64,000 nt of DNA from assembly GCF_002980495.1 (NCBI RefSeq), contig NZ_PVBR01000004.1, positions 186,001 to 250,000 of the forward strand, given 5' to 3'. Every line of letters starts with the position of its first letter. The stretch's first letter is position 1. The notes beneath the pieces were generated by a model, which did not search any database, was not told the DNA's origin, and saw nothing but the letters and a program-made list of their open reading frames with translations. This document shows, one piece after another, positions 44,926 through 53,765 of this stretch. The position numbers and the translations under genes are program-made. This stretch comes from Phyllobacterium phragmitis. Its GTDB lineage: Bacteria; Pseudomonadota; Alphaproteobacteria; Rhizobiales; Rhizobiaceae.

Positions 44926-47490
44926 TTACTCGGCCGCGGCGCGGAAGGTCCGGGCTTCGACGGGAAAGCGGCAGATGACGGTGGTGCCCCTGTTTGCCGC
45001 CGTATCGATCTCGACCGAACCGCCATGCAGCTCGACGAAACTCTTGACGATGGAAAGGCCGAGGCCGGCACCGCGACGGCGTCCGCCATTGTTGCGCGGC
45101 TCGAAGCGCTTGAACACCGTATCGAGCACGTCCTTCGGCATCCCCGGTCCATCATCATGGACGGAAAAGACGATTTCTGTATTTTCACGCGTGCCCGTGA
45201 GCAGGACCGTCGATCCCTCGGGCGCATAATTCGCAGCATTGCTCAACAGGTTGAACAGCACCTGGCGGACACGGTTGGCGTCGCCCCGGAAAGAGCCGAT
45301 GTTGCGGGCGAGATCGACCTTGAGGAAGATATTGTGCTCGCGCAGGCGGTCGCCGACACGATCGGCGGCAGCGGCAACCGTATCGGTAACCGGCACATCG
45401 TCGATGTCCAGCTCCATGATGCCGGCATCGACGGTGGCGAGATCGAGAATATCGTTGACGATGGTCAGCAGCACCGAAGACGACGTGCCGATATGATCGA
45501 GATATTCGCGCTGACGCTCGTTCAATTCGCCGAAGGCCGGCGTCTGCAGGAGTTCGGTGAAGCCGATGATATTGGTGAGCGGTGAGCGAAGTTCATAGGA
45601 TACGTGCTGGACGAAATCATTCTTGAGCTGATCGGCAAGCTCAAGCGCCTCGTTCTTGTCCTTCAGCGCACGTTCGACGCGAACCGTGTCGGTCACGTCG
45701 ACGAAGGTCATCATGGTCTGTCCCTTGGGCAGCGGTACCAGCGCGAAGGACAAAATGACGCCCGCCGCGAGTTCCAGATGGCCTGCTTCGCCTTCGCGCT
45801 TGTCGGCGAAGCCGGTTACCGTGGCGACGAAATTTTCCCATAGCACAGGGTCCGAAGCAGTCTCGCAGATGGTGCGGATCGCCGAGATATGCGTTCCCTC
45901 GACCGTCAGATTGGCAGGCAGCGACCAAAGCGAGGCGAAAGCCGAATTGGAAAGACGGATGCGCCCGTCCGAGCCGAAGACCGCCACGCCCTCCGCCAGA
46001 TGGTCGAGCGTTTCGCCCTGTACCCTGATCAGCGTATTATAACGGCTTTCGAGGTCGAATTTTTCCGTCAGGTTCTCGAACACCCAGGTGACGCCACCCT
46101 TCGGATGCGGATTGGCAACGACGCGCAAGGTGCGCCCGTCGGGCAGATGCCACCAATGCTCCTGCGGATCGACGGCGCGATAGGTCGAAAGCACCGAATC
46201 CTTCCAGCGCCGCCATTCCGGCTGTTCCGGCAGTTTGCCGTCGCTGCGCAGCCGATCGAGCAGCATGGCGTTGCTCGGATGCGTTTCGAGAAATGCCGTA
46301 TCGAGCGTCCAGAGCTTGGCGAAAGCCTGGTTGAAGAACTGCAGCTTCATATCGGGATCGAAAATGGCGACGGCGGTATTGAGCTGGTCGAGTGTCTCTG
46401 CATGGCTGCGCACGGTACGCTGAAGTTCCTCGCGCACCTGCTCGATTTCGCTGACATCGGCGGCAACGCCGGCGGAGCCCGCGCTACCTGCCACATCCGT
46501 TACTTCGAACATATGCCTGTTACCGCCGATCACGGTGGAAAGCCGGTCGTGGAAGCCGGCCTGGGTCGCCCGTTCGCGGTCGATGCGCTGGCGCGCCTGG
46601 GTGCCGAAAAGCTCATGCCCTTGCGCAATGACTTCAGCGGCATCCGCCGCATCCACAGCCCTGGTGTAAGCTTTGTTGACCCAGGTGAGGTGGCCCTGCG
46701 CATCGCGGGTCCACACGGTCAGATCAAGCGCGTCGAGAAGCCCGCGCAATGTGGCGATCGCTTCGGAAAGCTGGCGGTTTTCCGTCTTCAGAACGGCCCG
46801 TTCCGCCTGGACGCCTTCAAGGCTGACAAAGCGGGTGATCGCATAGCTCCCTGAGGTGCGGCCCTGCACGTCGAGCGGCGTTCCGTTCACCGTCTCAACG
46901 ACGAGATCGAAGGATTGTGCCCGCTCACGCAGAGCGGTGACCGCACGATCGAGCGCCGTCACCGAACCGGCGCGCAGCCAACGGCCGAAAGCAAGAAAAT
47001 TGGCACGATCCTGCGGCGCTCCGCTTTCCACCGGCAGCGCGCCGACCACCTCGGGTTTCCTATCGGTTCCGTCCCAGACGACGATCCGCTGGTCCTTCAG
47101 ATTGAGAAGCGCCTCGCTGCGCTGGGCGGCGTGGCTCAAATCGGCGAATTTGGCCCGCAGCGCAGCATTTTCACCGGCGATCTTGCCACGGTCGCGAATG
47201 AGCCAGCCAGCCGAAAGCAGGGCGGCGCCCATGGCGCCGAGGAACATGGCGAATTGGATGACTTCGAATGCCCCGAGCGAAGCGCCAAAAGGGGTGGAGA
47301 TCTTGCCGAATGCTTCGGCGGTCTGCGTCCATCCGGCGGTGGCGGGCAACAGGACGGATGCGGCGACGCTCGTCCGCAAGGCCTGCCGCCGCAGTGCCTT
47401 GCCATGCGTGGAAACCAGATGGGCTCCGCGTGTCCTCGCAAACGCGGAAATATGATTCCAAACGCCCCGTGAAGGGCAATCGTCTGGCAT
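44926..47490 (-). CDS. divL: DivL-type cell-cycle PAS kinase with Tyr at the phosphorylation site
   Basis: 854 residues from ATG 47490; a TTG 11 codons upstream is less likely. An N-terminal hydrophobic region (FAMFLGAMGAALLSAGWLI, about residue 90) is followed by several PAS-like domains (about 250-590). A HisKA-like dimerisation helix has HVSYELRSPLTNIIGF, with Tyr (about residue 632, codon 45595-45597) where histidine kinases have His. The ATPase domain is intact (NLLSNAANYAPEG, DDGPGMP, GAGLGLSI). DivL of Caulobacter has the same Tyr and controls CckA in asymmetric division. Its placement next to tsaE supports the call. Confidence 0.9.
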   Translation of the reverse strand: MPDDCPSRGVWNHISAFARTRGAHLVSTHGKALRRQALRTSVAASVLLPATAGWTQTAEAFGKISTPFGASLGAFEVIQFAMFLGAMGAALLSAGWLIRDRGKIAGENAALRAKFADLSHAAQRSEALLNLKDQRIVVWDGTDRKPEVVGALPVESGAPQDRANFLAFGRWLRAGSVTALDRAVTALRERAQSFDLVVETVNGTPLDVQGRTSGSYAITRFVSLEGVQAERAVLKTENRQLSEAIATLRGLLDALDLTVWTRDAQGHLTWVNKAYTRAVDAADAAEVIAQGHELFGTQARQRIDRERATQAGFHDRLSTVIGGNRHMFEVTDVAGSAGSAGVAADVSEIEQVREELQRTVRSHAETLDQLNTAVAIFDPDMKLQFFNQAFAKLWTLDTAFLETHPSNAMLLDRLRSDGKLPEQPEWRRWKDSVLSTYRAVDPQEHWWHLPDGRTLRVVANPHPKGGVTWVFENLTEKFDLESRYNTLIRVQGETLDHLAEGVAVFGSDGRIRLSNSAFASLWSLPANLTVEGTHISAIRTICETASDPVLWENFVATVTGFADKREGEAGHLELAAGVILSFALVPLPKGQTMMTFVDVTDTVRVERALKDKNEALELADQLKNDFVQHVSYELRSPLTNIIGFTELLQTPAFGELNERQREYLDHIGTSSSVLLTIVNDILDLATVDAGIMELDIDDVPVTDTVAAAADRVGDRLREHNIFLKVDLARNIGSFRGDANRVRQVLFNLLSNAANYAPEGSTVLLTGTRENTEIVFSVHDDGPGMPKDVLDTVFKRFEPRNNGGRRRGAGLGLSIVKSFVELHGGSVEIDTAANRGTTVICRFPVEARTFRAAAE

Positions 47491-47614
47491 GTCCTGTCCT
47501 CTCCGCCGCCTTGTTCCAGCCAAGACGGCTCTGACTTACACCAGCGTATCGGCCCGAAAACCAGTTGCGGCTTTCGGAAGCGCGATGCGCAGATCCAATG
47601 ATCAACAACGACCC

Positions 47615-47647
47615 TACGTGCGTCCTTTTGAACGTACGGCGTTGCAG
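47615..47647. repeat. Short stem-loop repeat, copy 2
   Basis: cgtgcgt (from 47616) pairs with acgtacg (from 47631) with one weak pair; gcgttgcag follows. It shares layout and most bases with 35410-35440. Confidence 0.42.
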
Positions 47648-47744
47648 AATCATCCCCATCCGCTGACACGTTCATCAGTGCCGCCGATCCCTCGAATCAC
47701 TTCAAAATACTCTCATGGCGAATCGCCGTGAAGCGGGCACGGGG

Positions 47745-47779
47745 CAAAAATAAATGCCGGGCGGCTTGTCAACCACCCG
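47745..47779 (-). terminator. Possible terminator after ahcY
   Basis: Arms cgggcgg (47758-47764) and ccacccg (47773-47779) form a 7-bp stem with one mismatch. On the minus strand it is followed by a T-rich ATTTATTTTTG stretch. It begins 32 bases past the ahcY stop. Confidence 0.5.
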
Positions 47780-47811
47780 ACATCAATATGTTGTAGATAT
47801 TTAAAACGTGG

Positions 47812-49212
47812 TTAATATCTGTAGTGCTCAGGCTTGTATGGGCCCTGTGGAGTGACGCCGATATAGGACGCCTGATCGTCGGAAAGCACGGTCAGTTTGG
47901 CGCCGAGCTTGGCCAGATGCAGGCGCGCGACCTTCTCGTCGAGGTGCTTCGGCAGGACATAGACCTCGTTCTTGTAGTTCTCGCGGCGGGTATAAAGCTC
48001 GATCTGCGCCAGCACCTGATTGGTGAATGAGGCGGACATGACAAAGCTCGGATGGCCGGTAGCATTGCCGAGATTGAGCAGGCGTCCCTCGGAAAGCAGA
48101 ATGAGACGCTTGCCGTCCGCGAACTCGATCAGATCGACCTGCGGCTTGACATTGGTCCATTTCAGATTGCGGAGCGCCGCGACCTGAATCTCATTGTCGA
48201 AATGGCCGATATTGCCGACGATCGCCATATCCTTGAACTTGCGCATATGCTCAAGCGTGATGACGTCCTTGTTGCCGGTCGTGGTGATGATGATATCGGC
48301 GGTCGGCGCGACATCGTCGAGCGTGACCACTTCGAAGCCATCCATGGCGGCCTGCAGCGCGCAGATCGGATCGACTTCCGTGACCTTGACGCGGGCGCCG
48401 GCGCCCAGCAGCGACTGGGCCGAACCCTTGCCGACATCGCCATAGCCGCAGACGACGGCGACCTTGCCGGCCATCATCACATCGGTGCCACGGCGGATGC
48501 CATCGACCAATGATTCCTTACAGCCATATTTGTTGTCGAATTTCGACTTGGTGACGCTGTCATTGACGTTGATCGCCGGGAAGGGCAGCAGGCCCTTCTT
48601 CTGCAACTGGTAGAGACGGTTGACGCCGGTGGTGGTTTCCTCCGTCACGCCCTTGATCGCGTCACGCTGCTTGGTGAAAAAGCCGGGCGTCTCGGCCATG
48701 CGCTTCTTGATCTGCGCGAAGAGAATTTCCTCCTCCTCGTTGCCCGGATTGGAGAGCACGTCCTCGCCCGCTTCGGCGCGCGCGCCGATCAGGATGTACA
48801 TGGTGGCGTCACCGCCATCATCGAGGATCATGTTGGAAGGCTGGCCATCCGGCCATTGGAAGATCTGGTCGGTATAGGTCCAGTATTCCTCGAGCGTCTC
48901 GCCTTTGATGGCGAAAACCGGCGTGCCGGCGGCGGCAATCGCAGCCGCCGCGTGGTCCTGCGTCGAGAAGATATTGCAGGATGCCCAGCGCACCTCCGCA
49001 CCCAGCGCCTGCAGCGTCTCGATCAGCACGGCGGTCTGAATGGTCATGTGTAGCGAGCCCGAGATGCGCGCTCCCTTGAGTGGCTTCGACGTGCCGAATT
49101 CCTCGCGCGAGGCCATCAGGCCCGGCATTTCGGTTTCGGCAATCTCGATTTCCTTGCGGCCCCAATCGGCAAGGCTCATGTCCTTGACGACAAAATCGTG
49201 TTTGGTGGTCAT
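47812..49212 (-). CDS. ahcY: S-adenosylhomocysteine hydrolase (adenosylhomocysteinase)
   Basis: 466 residues from ATG 49212 behind TTGGAGCACG; a TTG four codons upstream lacks a better site. It reversibly splits S-adenosylhomocysteine to adenosine and homocysteine with bound NAD. Landmarks: [56 protein letters not shown], the NAD loop [16 protein letters not shown] and the C-terminal KPEHYRY. A perfect palindrome upstream (49348-49365) is a likely operator for a methyl-cycle regulator. Confidence 0.97.
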   Translation of the reverse strand: MTTKHDFVVKDMSLADWGRKEIEIAETEMPGLMASREEFGTSKPLKGARISGSLHMTIQTAVLIETLQALGAEVRWASCNIFSTQDHAAAAIAAAGTPVFAIKGETLEEYWTYTDQIFQWPDGQPSNMILDDGGDATMYILIGARAEAGEDVLSNPGNEEEEILFAQIKKRMAETPGFFTKQRDAIKGVTEETTTGVNRLYQLQKKGLLPFPAINVNDSVTKSKFDNKYGCKESLVDGIRRGTDVMMAGKVAVVCGYGDVGKGSAQSLLGAGARVKVTEVDPICALQAAMDGFEVVTLDDVAPTADIIITTTGNKDVITLEHMRKFKDMAIVGNIGHFDNEIQVAALRNLKWTNVKPQVDLIEFADGKRLILLSEGRLLNLGNATGHPSFVMSASFTNQVLAQIELYTRRENYKNEVYVLPKHLDEKVARLHLAKLGAKLTVLSDDQASYIGVTPQGPYKPEHYRY

Positions 49213-49347
49213 CTCGTGCTCCAATTCGAACAGTTCAACAGGCGATTCAACAGATCGGCGCCGGTCGGACGGCGCTTATGCGCCACCACGATTATCGGCC
49301 TTGATTTTGCTGTTGCGTAGCAGATCGGGGAGAAACGCACAATGGGA

Positions 49348-49365
49348 CATAAAGAAATCTTTATG
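49348..49365 (-). promoter_or_regulatory. Perfect palindrome upstream of ahcY, candidate SAM-cycle (SahR-like) operator
   Basis: CATAAAGA-AA-TCTTTATG is an 18-base palindrome with a two-base centre, 136 bases ahead of the ahcY start. I recall an ATAAAGA..TCTTTAT operator for an ArsR-type SAM-cycle regulator in Alphaproteobacteria. No ArsR gene lies in the window, so the regulator would be encoded elsewhere. Confidence 0.5.
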
Positions 49366-49414
49366 CGTGCATATGAATTGGATGCGCGACATTCGCGGGC
49401 GGTCAGGCGGGAGA

Positions 49415-49729
49415 TCAGGCGTCTTCGCCGAACTTGTTTTCGATCAGTTCCTGCAGCGCATCCAGAACCTCTTTCGCCTGGACACCTGATGCGCTGACGT
49501 CGATGCAGCAACCGGGCGAGGCGGCGAGCATCATCAGCCCCATGATGGACGTGCCACCGACAACCACACCGTCCTTTTCGACCCTGACATGTGCATCGAA
49601 ACTGTCGACGAGCTGAACGAATTTCGCCGATGCGCGTGCGTGCAGACCGCGTTTGTTCAATATCTCGAAAGATCGCCTGAGCGCTGCCGCATCGTCATAG
49701 GTTCCGGTCGCAAGATTGGCGATATGCAT
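49415..49729 (-). CDS. HPr phosphocarrier protein of the regulatory PTS
   Basis: 104 residues. The phosphorylatable His is in LNKRGLHARASAKFVQ (residue 30) and the regulatory Ser in GGTSIMGLMML (about residue 61), the target of HprK. The ~20-residue N-terminal extension (MHIANLATGTYDDAAALRRS) is longer than in classical HPr (about 85 residues), so a later start is possible, but no ATG lies between. It follows the EIIA-type gene by 7 bases. No sugar-specific EIIB/EIIC genes are present, so it belongs to the regulatory PTS that controls metabolism in alphaproteobacteria. Confidence 0.92.
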   Translation of the reverse strand: MHIANLATGTYDDAAALRRSFEILNKRGLHARASAKFVQLVDSFDAHVRVEKDGVVVGGTSIMGLMMLAASPGCCIDVSASGVQAKEVLDALQELIENKFGEDA

Positions 49730-49736
49730 CGGCTTG

Positions 49737-50138
49737 CTATTTCCCCGTCAGAACCTGGCTTGCGACATTGATGTATTTGCGGCCCGCTTCCTGCGCCTCG
49801 CGCAGGGCCGTCTGCATCTCGCCGGCCACGCGGACGCTGGAAAGCTTGATCAGCATGGGGAGATTGACGCCGGCAATCACCTCGACCTTTCCAGGCTTCA
49901 TCACCGAGATCGCCAGATTGGAGGGGGTTCCGCCGAACATATCGGTCAGGATGATGACACCCTGCCCCTGATCGGCGCGTCCTATGGCATCCACGATATC
50001 GCGGCGACGCTGTTCCATGTCGTCTTCCGCGCCGATGCAAACGGTTTCGAAATTCTCCTGGGGGCCGACAACATGCTCGACTGCATGATAAAACTCTTCG
50101 GCCAGCCTTCCGTGCGTCACAAGCACGAGTCCGATCAT
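49737..50138 (-). CDS. PTS EIIA component, mannose-family type (ManX-like, regulatory PTS)
   Basis: 133 residues from ATG 50138 (MIGLVLVTHGRLAEEF), with GGGAGCAG upstream. His9 in VTHG is the phosphorylated residue. VIILTDMFGGTPSNLAI and EVIAGVNLPMLIKL are EIIA-Man family marks. It receives phosphate from HPr but has no EIIB partner nearby. In alphaproteobacteria this protein signals to kinase pathways and metabolism rather than transporting sugar. A 246-base gap separates it from hprK; nothing recognisable lies there. Confidence 0.9.
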   Translation of the reverse strand: MIGLVLVTHGRLAEEFYHAVEHVVGPQENFETVCIGAEDDMEQRRRDIVDAIGRADQGQGVIILTDMFGGTPSNLAISVMKPGKVEVIAGVNLPMLIKLSSVRVAGEMQTALREAQEAGRKYINVASQVLTGK

Positions 50139-50384
50139 TCTCAAACTGCTCCCGTCATGCGCCTGCACCGACATGAAATATTCAAAACCCCGCAAGCGCC
50201 TGTGGCCACCCAACAACACCCATCCCCGGCAGGTTGCACATCTTGGCAGCCGAAAATGCGATATCAAGTTAAAAATCTCCCGCTTGCCTTGATTTAGCCG
50301 ATATGCCGCAGCGCAGCAACACAGGGGCCCGATTCTCCATGGCTTTGCCGGTATCCGCGTGCTTCAAGTGGTTTTTGGGCGGGT

Positions 50385-50864
50385 TCAGATAGCCTCTGAC
50401 GGCCATGGCGGCATGAAAAGTGCCGCTTCGACAGCGCGGCAGGTAAGCGATTCGCTCTGTCCGAAGGCCAGGGATGGCAGCACGAGCAGGGGACGTGTTA
50501 TCCCGCAGAGGGTCCGTTCAGCGCCATCGGGATAGCGCATCGCCGCTTCGGCAGGAACGAGATCGACCAGGAGATGGATGATGGCGGCCTTTTCGTGAGC
50601 CATGGCGAACAATCCCGCGCCGCGCACCTCGATGCCGCCTGCGAGCGTCCGCGGCGCAGATGCCAAAAGCCGGCCGTTTACCGCGCGCAGGATGGTGCGG
50701 TCGTCCGAAACGAGCGCGGCAAAGCGGCCAGTCGCCCGCTGCGCCGTGATCAGCGCAAGCGCCAGCGCCGATTTTCCGGCGCCCGAAGCGCCGGTGATCA
50801 AAACGCCGCGATCGGCGACCAGAAGCGATGTTGCATGAACATTCTCGCCGACACCGTCAGCCAT
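50385..50864 (-). CDS. hprK: HPr kinase/phosphorylase, short alphaproteobacterial form
   Basis: 159 residues, about half of Gram-positive HprK: only the C-terminal kinase domain is present. Walker A GASGAGKSALALALI is at about 25-39, followed by FAALVSDDRT and the HPrK signature region LLVDLVPAEAAMRYPDG. It phosphorylates the Ser of HPr. The start at ATG 50864 overlaps the chvG stop (TGATG), so its translation is coupled to the ChvG sensor. This arrangement links envelope/acid signalling to the regulatory PTS. Confidence 0.9.
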   Translation of the reverse strand: MADGVGENVHATSLLVADRGVLITGASGAGKSALALALITAQRATGRFAALVSDDRTILRAVNGRLLASAPRTLAGGIEVRGAGLFAMAHEKAAIIHLLVDLVPAEAAMRYPDGAERTLCGITRPLLVLPSLAFGQSESLTCRAVEAALFMPPWPSEAI

Positions 50865-52663
50865 CACGCCTCGGCCGGGAGATCAACGATGAAGCGCGCG
50901 CCGAGGTAATTTTCAGGGGAGGCCGGATCGACCGTATTTTCCGCCGTCAGCGTGCCACCATGCGCCTCGACGATCTGGCGGCTGATGGAGAGGCCAAGAC
51001 CGGAATTCTGGCCGAAGGCTTCCGCTGAAGGCCTGTCCGTATAGAAGCGTTCGAAAATGCGCTCGATGTTCTCCGCACTGATGCCCGGACCGTTGTCCTC
51101 GACAATGATGTGAATCCGATTGCCGGAATAATTGAGGGACACGGTGATCTTGCCCATATCCTCCGGCACGAAGGAGCGTGCATTCTCGACGAGATTCGAG
51201 ACGACCTGGCTAAGCCGCAAATCGTGTCCGGAAACGAAAAAGCCCTTGCGCCCCGGCGGAAGCTTGCCGACCTTCAGTTCGACCTTCGTCCCGGATTTGT
51301 TGCGCCGCACCTCCTGCGCTGCCGAAACCAGATTGGTGAGGAGCGCTTTGAGATCGACGCCTTCCGAATGCTCGCGCGCCAACTCCGCATCAAGACGCGA
51401 AGCGTCGGAAATATCGGTGATGAGCCGGTCGAGGCGTCGCACATCATGCTGGATGATATCAAGCAGGCGGTTGCGCGACTCCTCCGTCTTGGCGAGCGGT
51501 AACGTCTCGACCGCGCTTCTAAGCGAGGTCAGCGGGTTCTTCAGCTCATGGCTGACATCGGCGGCGAAATTCTCGATAGCGTCGATGCGGGCATAAAGCG
51601 CATTGGTCATGTCGCGGATCGAGGTGGAGAGATGGCCGACCTCATCCTGCCGGTCGGAGAAATCCGGTATTTCGACGCGCTTCTTGACGCCGTAGCGAAC
51701 GCGGTCAGCCGCGGCCGACAACCGGCGCAGCGGATTGGCGATCGTCGAGGCCAGGAACAGCGACAGGATCACCATGACCACGGATACGACCGCGAACACA
51801 CGGAAAATGGCCTGGCGTTCGCCCTGCACGATTTTGTCGATGTCGCCGCCCTCGGTCGAGAGCAGCAGCACACCAAGAACCGCCCGGAAGCGCTGAACGG
51901 GAACAGCGACCGACACGACCAATTCGCCCTGCTCGTTGCGGCGCTGCGCCGTGGCGGGAGAGCCGGTCAAAGCCTTGACAACCTCCGGAAAGGCCGAGCC
52001 GCTACCGCCCGGCTGCTCCTGGTCGAGCGGCAAATCGCCTGTCTGGAAGAAATGCCAGAACCAGTTGCTGAAGCGTTCGAAAAGCCCAGGCTCGTCGGCT
52101 TCGAGCGGCGGAAGATCGTAGCGCAACACCTGCCCACGCGAATAGGAGTAGAGGCGGCTCGAATCGAGCAGCAGATTGGTATCGCGGTCATAGATGCGGG
52201 CGCGCGTGCTGGTTGGCGAGATCAGCCGCCGCAAGAGCGGCGCCACCCGCTCCGGATTGATCGGGAACTCCCAATTGTCAGGCGAATCGGGGGAAGGGGT
52301 GATGCTTTGCCCGGCCTGCAGCTCGAGCAGCTTTTCCGGATCGATGGCGATCGAATTGGTATCGACCGTCGCCGAGGCCGCGATGGCGCCGGCGATGATC
52401 TCGCCCTGGGTCATCAGGCTTTCGATCTTGGCGTCGATCAGCCCATCGCGGAACTGGTTGAGATACATGATGCCGGAAACCAGCACCGCCAAGGCCGCCA
52501 GATTGAGAAACAAAATGCGGCGCGTGAGGCTGGAAAAGACATAATGGTCCAGCAAATGGTGCGCAGGCGAGAACAGGTGGCGCAAAAACAGCGAACGCTG
52601 CCGGCGGGCGCGGCGTTCCCTGCTGACGTCTGTGACGGCACTATTCTCGGCTTCTGCCACCAT
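50864..52663 (-). CDS. chvG: ChvG/ExoS-type sensor histidine kinase
   Basis: 599 residues from ATG 52663; an ATG at 52741 would overlap chvI and adds a non-conserved stretch. Two membrane segments (about 50-70 and 270-290) enclose a periplasmic sensor of about 200 residues. A HAMP domain (LRRLSAAADRVRYG) follows, then the H-box FAADVSHELKNPLTSLRSAVE with the phospho-acceptor His, then N-box LVENARSFV, DNGPGIS and GLGLSISRQ. ChvG senses acid and envelope stress and is held off by periplasmic ExoR in rhizobia. It phosphorylates ChvI, encoded just upstream. Confidence 0.94.
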   Translation of the reverse strand: MVAEAENSAVTDVSRERRARRQRSLFLRHLFSPAHHLLDHYVFSSLTRRILFLNLAALAVLVSGIMYLNQFRDGLIDAKIESLMTQGEIIAGAIAASATVDTNSIAIDPEKLLELQAGQSITPSPDSPDNWEFPINPERVAPLLRRLISPTSTRARIYDRDTNLLLDSSRLYSYSRGQVLRYDLPPLEADEPGLFERFSNWFWHFFQTGDLPLDQEQPGGSGSAFPEVVKALTGSPATAQRRNEQGELVVSVAVPVQRFRAVLGVLLLSTEGGDIDKIVQGERQAIFRVFAVVSVVMVILSLFLASTIANPLRRLSAAADRVRYGVKKRVEIPDFSDRQDEVGHLSTSIRDMTNALYARIDAIENFAADVSHELKNPLTSLRSAVETLPLAKTEESRNRLLDIIQHDVRRLDRLITDISDASRLDAELAREHSEGVDLKALLTNLVSAAQEVRRNKSGTKVELKVGKLPPGRKGFFVSGHDLRLSQVVSNLVENARSFVPEDMGKITVSLNYSGNRIHIIVEDNGPGISAENIERIFERFYTDRPSAEAFGQNSGLGLSISRQIVEAHGGTLTAENTVDPASPENYLGARFIVDLPAEA

Positions 52664-52709
52664 ATTGCGGATCGTAATTCCTGTTTCGGCTCCGCCTGAG
52701 GCGAAGCGA

Positions 52710-53411
52710 TCAGGCCTCGCGGAAGCGGTATCCAACCCCATAAAGCGTTTCGATCATCTCGAAGCTGTCATCGACCGCCTTGAACTTCTTGCGAAGGCGC
52801 TTGATATGGCTATCGATGGTACGATCGTCAACATATACCTGTTCATCATAAGCTGCATCCATCAGCGCGTCACGGCTTTTCACGACACCGGGGCGCTGCG
52901 CCAGGGAATGCAGGATGAGAAATTCGGTGACCGTCAGCGTCACCGGCTCGCCCTTCCAGGTGCAGGTGTGGCGTTCCTGGTCCATGACGAGTTGACCGCG
53001 TTCCAACGATTTCGCCTGCTGGCCAACCGGCTTCACCGTGCCGTCGCGTGCCGCAACGCGGCGCAGAACCGCCTTGACGCGTTCGACGAGGAGCCGCTGC
53101 GAGAACGGTTTGGTGATGAAATCGTCGGCGCCCATCTTCAACCCGAAAAGCTCGTCGATCTCGTCATCCTTGGAGGTCAGGAAGATGACGGGCAGGTCGG
53201 ATTTCTGGCGCAGGCGGCGCAGAAGCTCCATGCCGTCCATGCGCGGCATCTTGATGTCGAAGATCGCGAGATTGGGCGGACGCGCCGTCAGGCCGTCCAG
53301 CGCCGAGGCGCCATCGGTGTATGTCTCGACCCGATAACCCTCCGATTCCAGCGCAATGGAAACCGAGGTCAGAATGTTGCGGTCGTCGTCAACGAGCGCA
53401 ATCGTCTGCAT
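52710..53411 (-). CDS. chvI: ChvI-type response regulator (OmpR/PhoB family)
   Basis: 233 residues from ATG 53411 behind GGGAG, giving the conserved [16 protein letters not shown]. The receiver domain has the phospho-acceptor Asp in [13 protein letters not shown] and the switch Lys in DDFITKPFS. The C-terminal winged helix ends [16 protein letters not shown] and GYRFREA. The sequence is almost identical to Sinorhizobium ChvI over long stretches (from memory). It is divergent from pckA, as in related genomes. Confidence 0.96.
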   Translation of the reverse strand: MQTIALVDDDRNILTSVSIALESEGYRVETYTDGASALDGLTARPPNLAIFDIKMPRMDGMELLRRLRQKSDLPVIFLTSKDDEIDELFGLKMGADDFITKPFSQRLLVERVKAVLRRVAARDGTVKPVGQQAKSLERGQLVMDQERHTCTWKGEPVTLTVTEFLILHSLAQRPGVVKSRDALMDAAYDEQVYVDDRTIDSHIKRLRKKFKAVDDSFEMIETLYGVGYRFREA

Positions 53412-53765
53412 TGCTGGTATCTCCCTCATGCGGCGCCTCTCCTTAAACGTCAAACAGTCGGCAATATGATTTCGGTCGACGCGCTTGTGCAGGACAAATT
53501 AGGTACAAAATGTGGCATAGCATTTTTCCTGCCATGAAAACAAATCTTGCGACAACATACCCGCGAGGGTTGCTGATCCACACTATCTTCCCGCTATAGG
53601 TATTATTAAACGATTTAATTTTTTTTGAGGATTTTTAAATCGATTATTTATTTGAAATCATTCGGCTTTTCTGTTGTCAAAAATCCAGGCTGGTCATTTT
53701 GGACATTTCCAGTTCCTCAAAGGACAGCCCTTCATCAATTTTTTCGACAGAATGGCGGAGAGACA
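53412..53765. promoter_or_regulatory. Divergent interval between chvI and pckA
   Basis: 354 bases without a gene. The chvI side is GC-average; the pckA side (53605-53690) is very AT-rich and contains a run of T. It must hold the chvI and pckA promoters and, by analogy with relatives, sites for carbon control of pckA. No operator was recognised. The pckA ribosome site GGAGA lies at its right end. Confidence 0.45.

Larger units (their letters stand above)
47491..47811. other. Interval between divL and ahcY holding the divL promoter, a stem-loop repeat and a weak terminator
   Basis: About 321 bases without a gene. It contains the promoter and leader of the divL operon, the short stem-loop repeat at 47615-47647 and the ahcY terminator candidate near 47758-47779. 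No conserved operator was recognised. Confidence 0.45.

Noticed and set aside
44926-47490. Ordinary hybrid or PAS histidine kinase
   Set aside because: The H-box has Tyr instead of His, and the gene neighbours tsaE, both pointing to DivL.
49213-49414. Possible SAH riboswitch upstream of ahcY
   Set aside because: I could not fold the region to the SAH riboswitch pattern, and the clear palindrome points to a protein operator.
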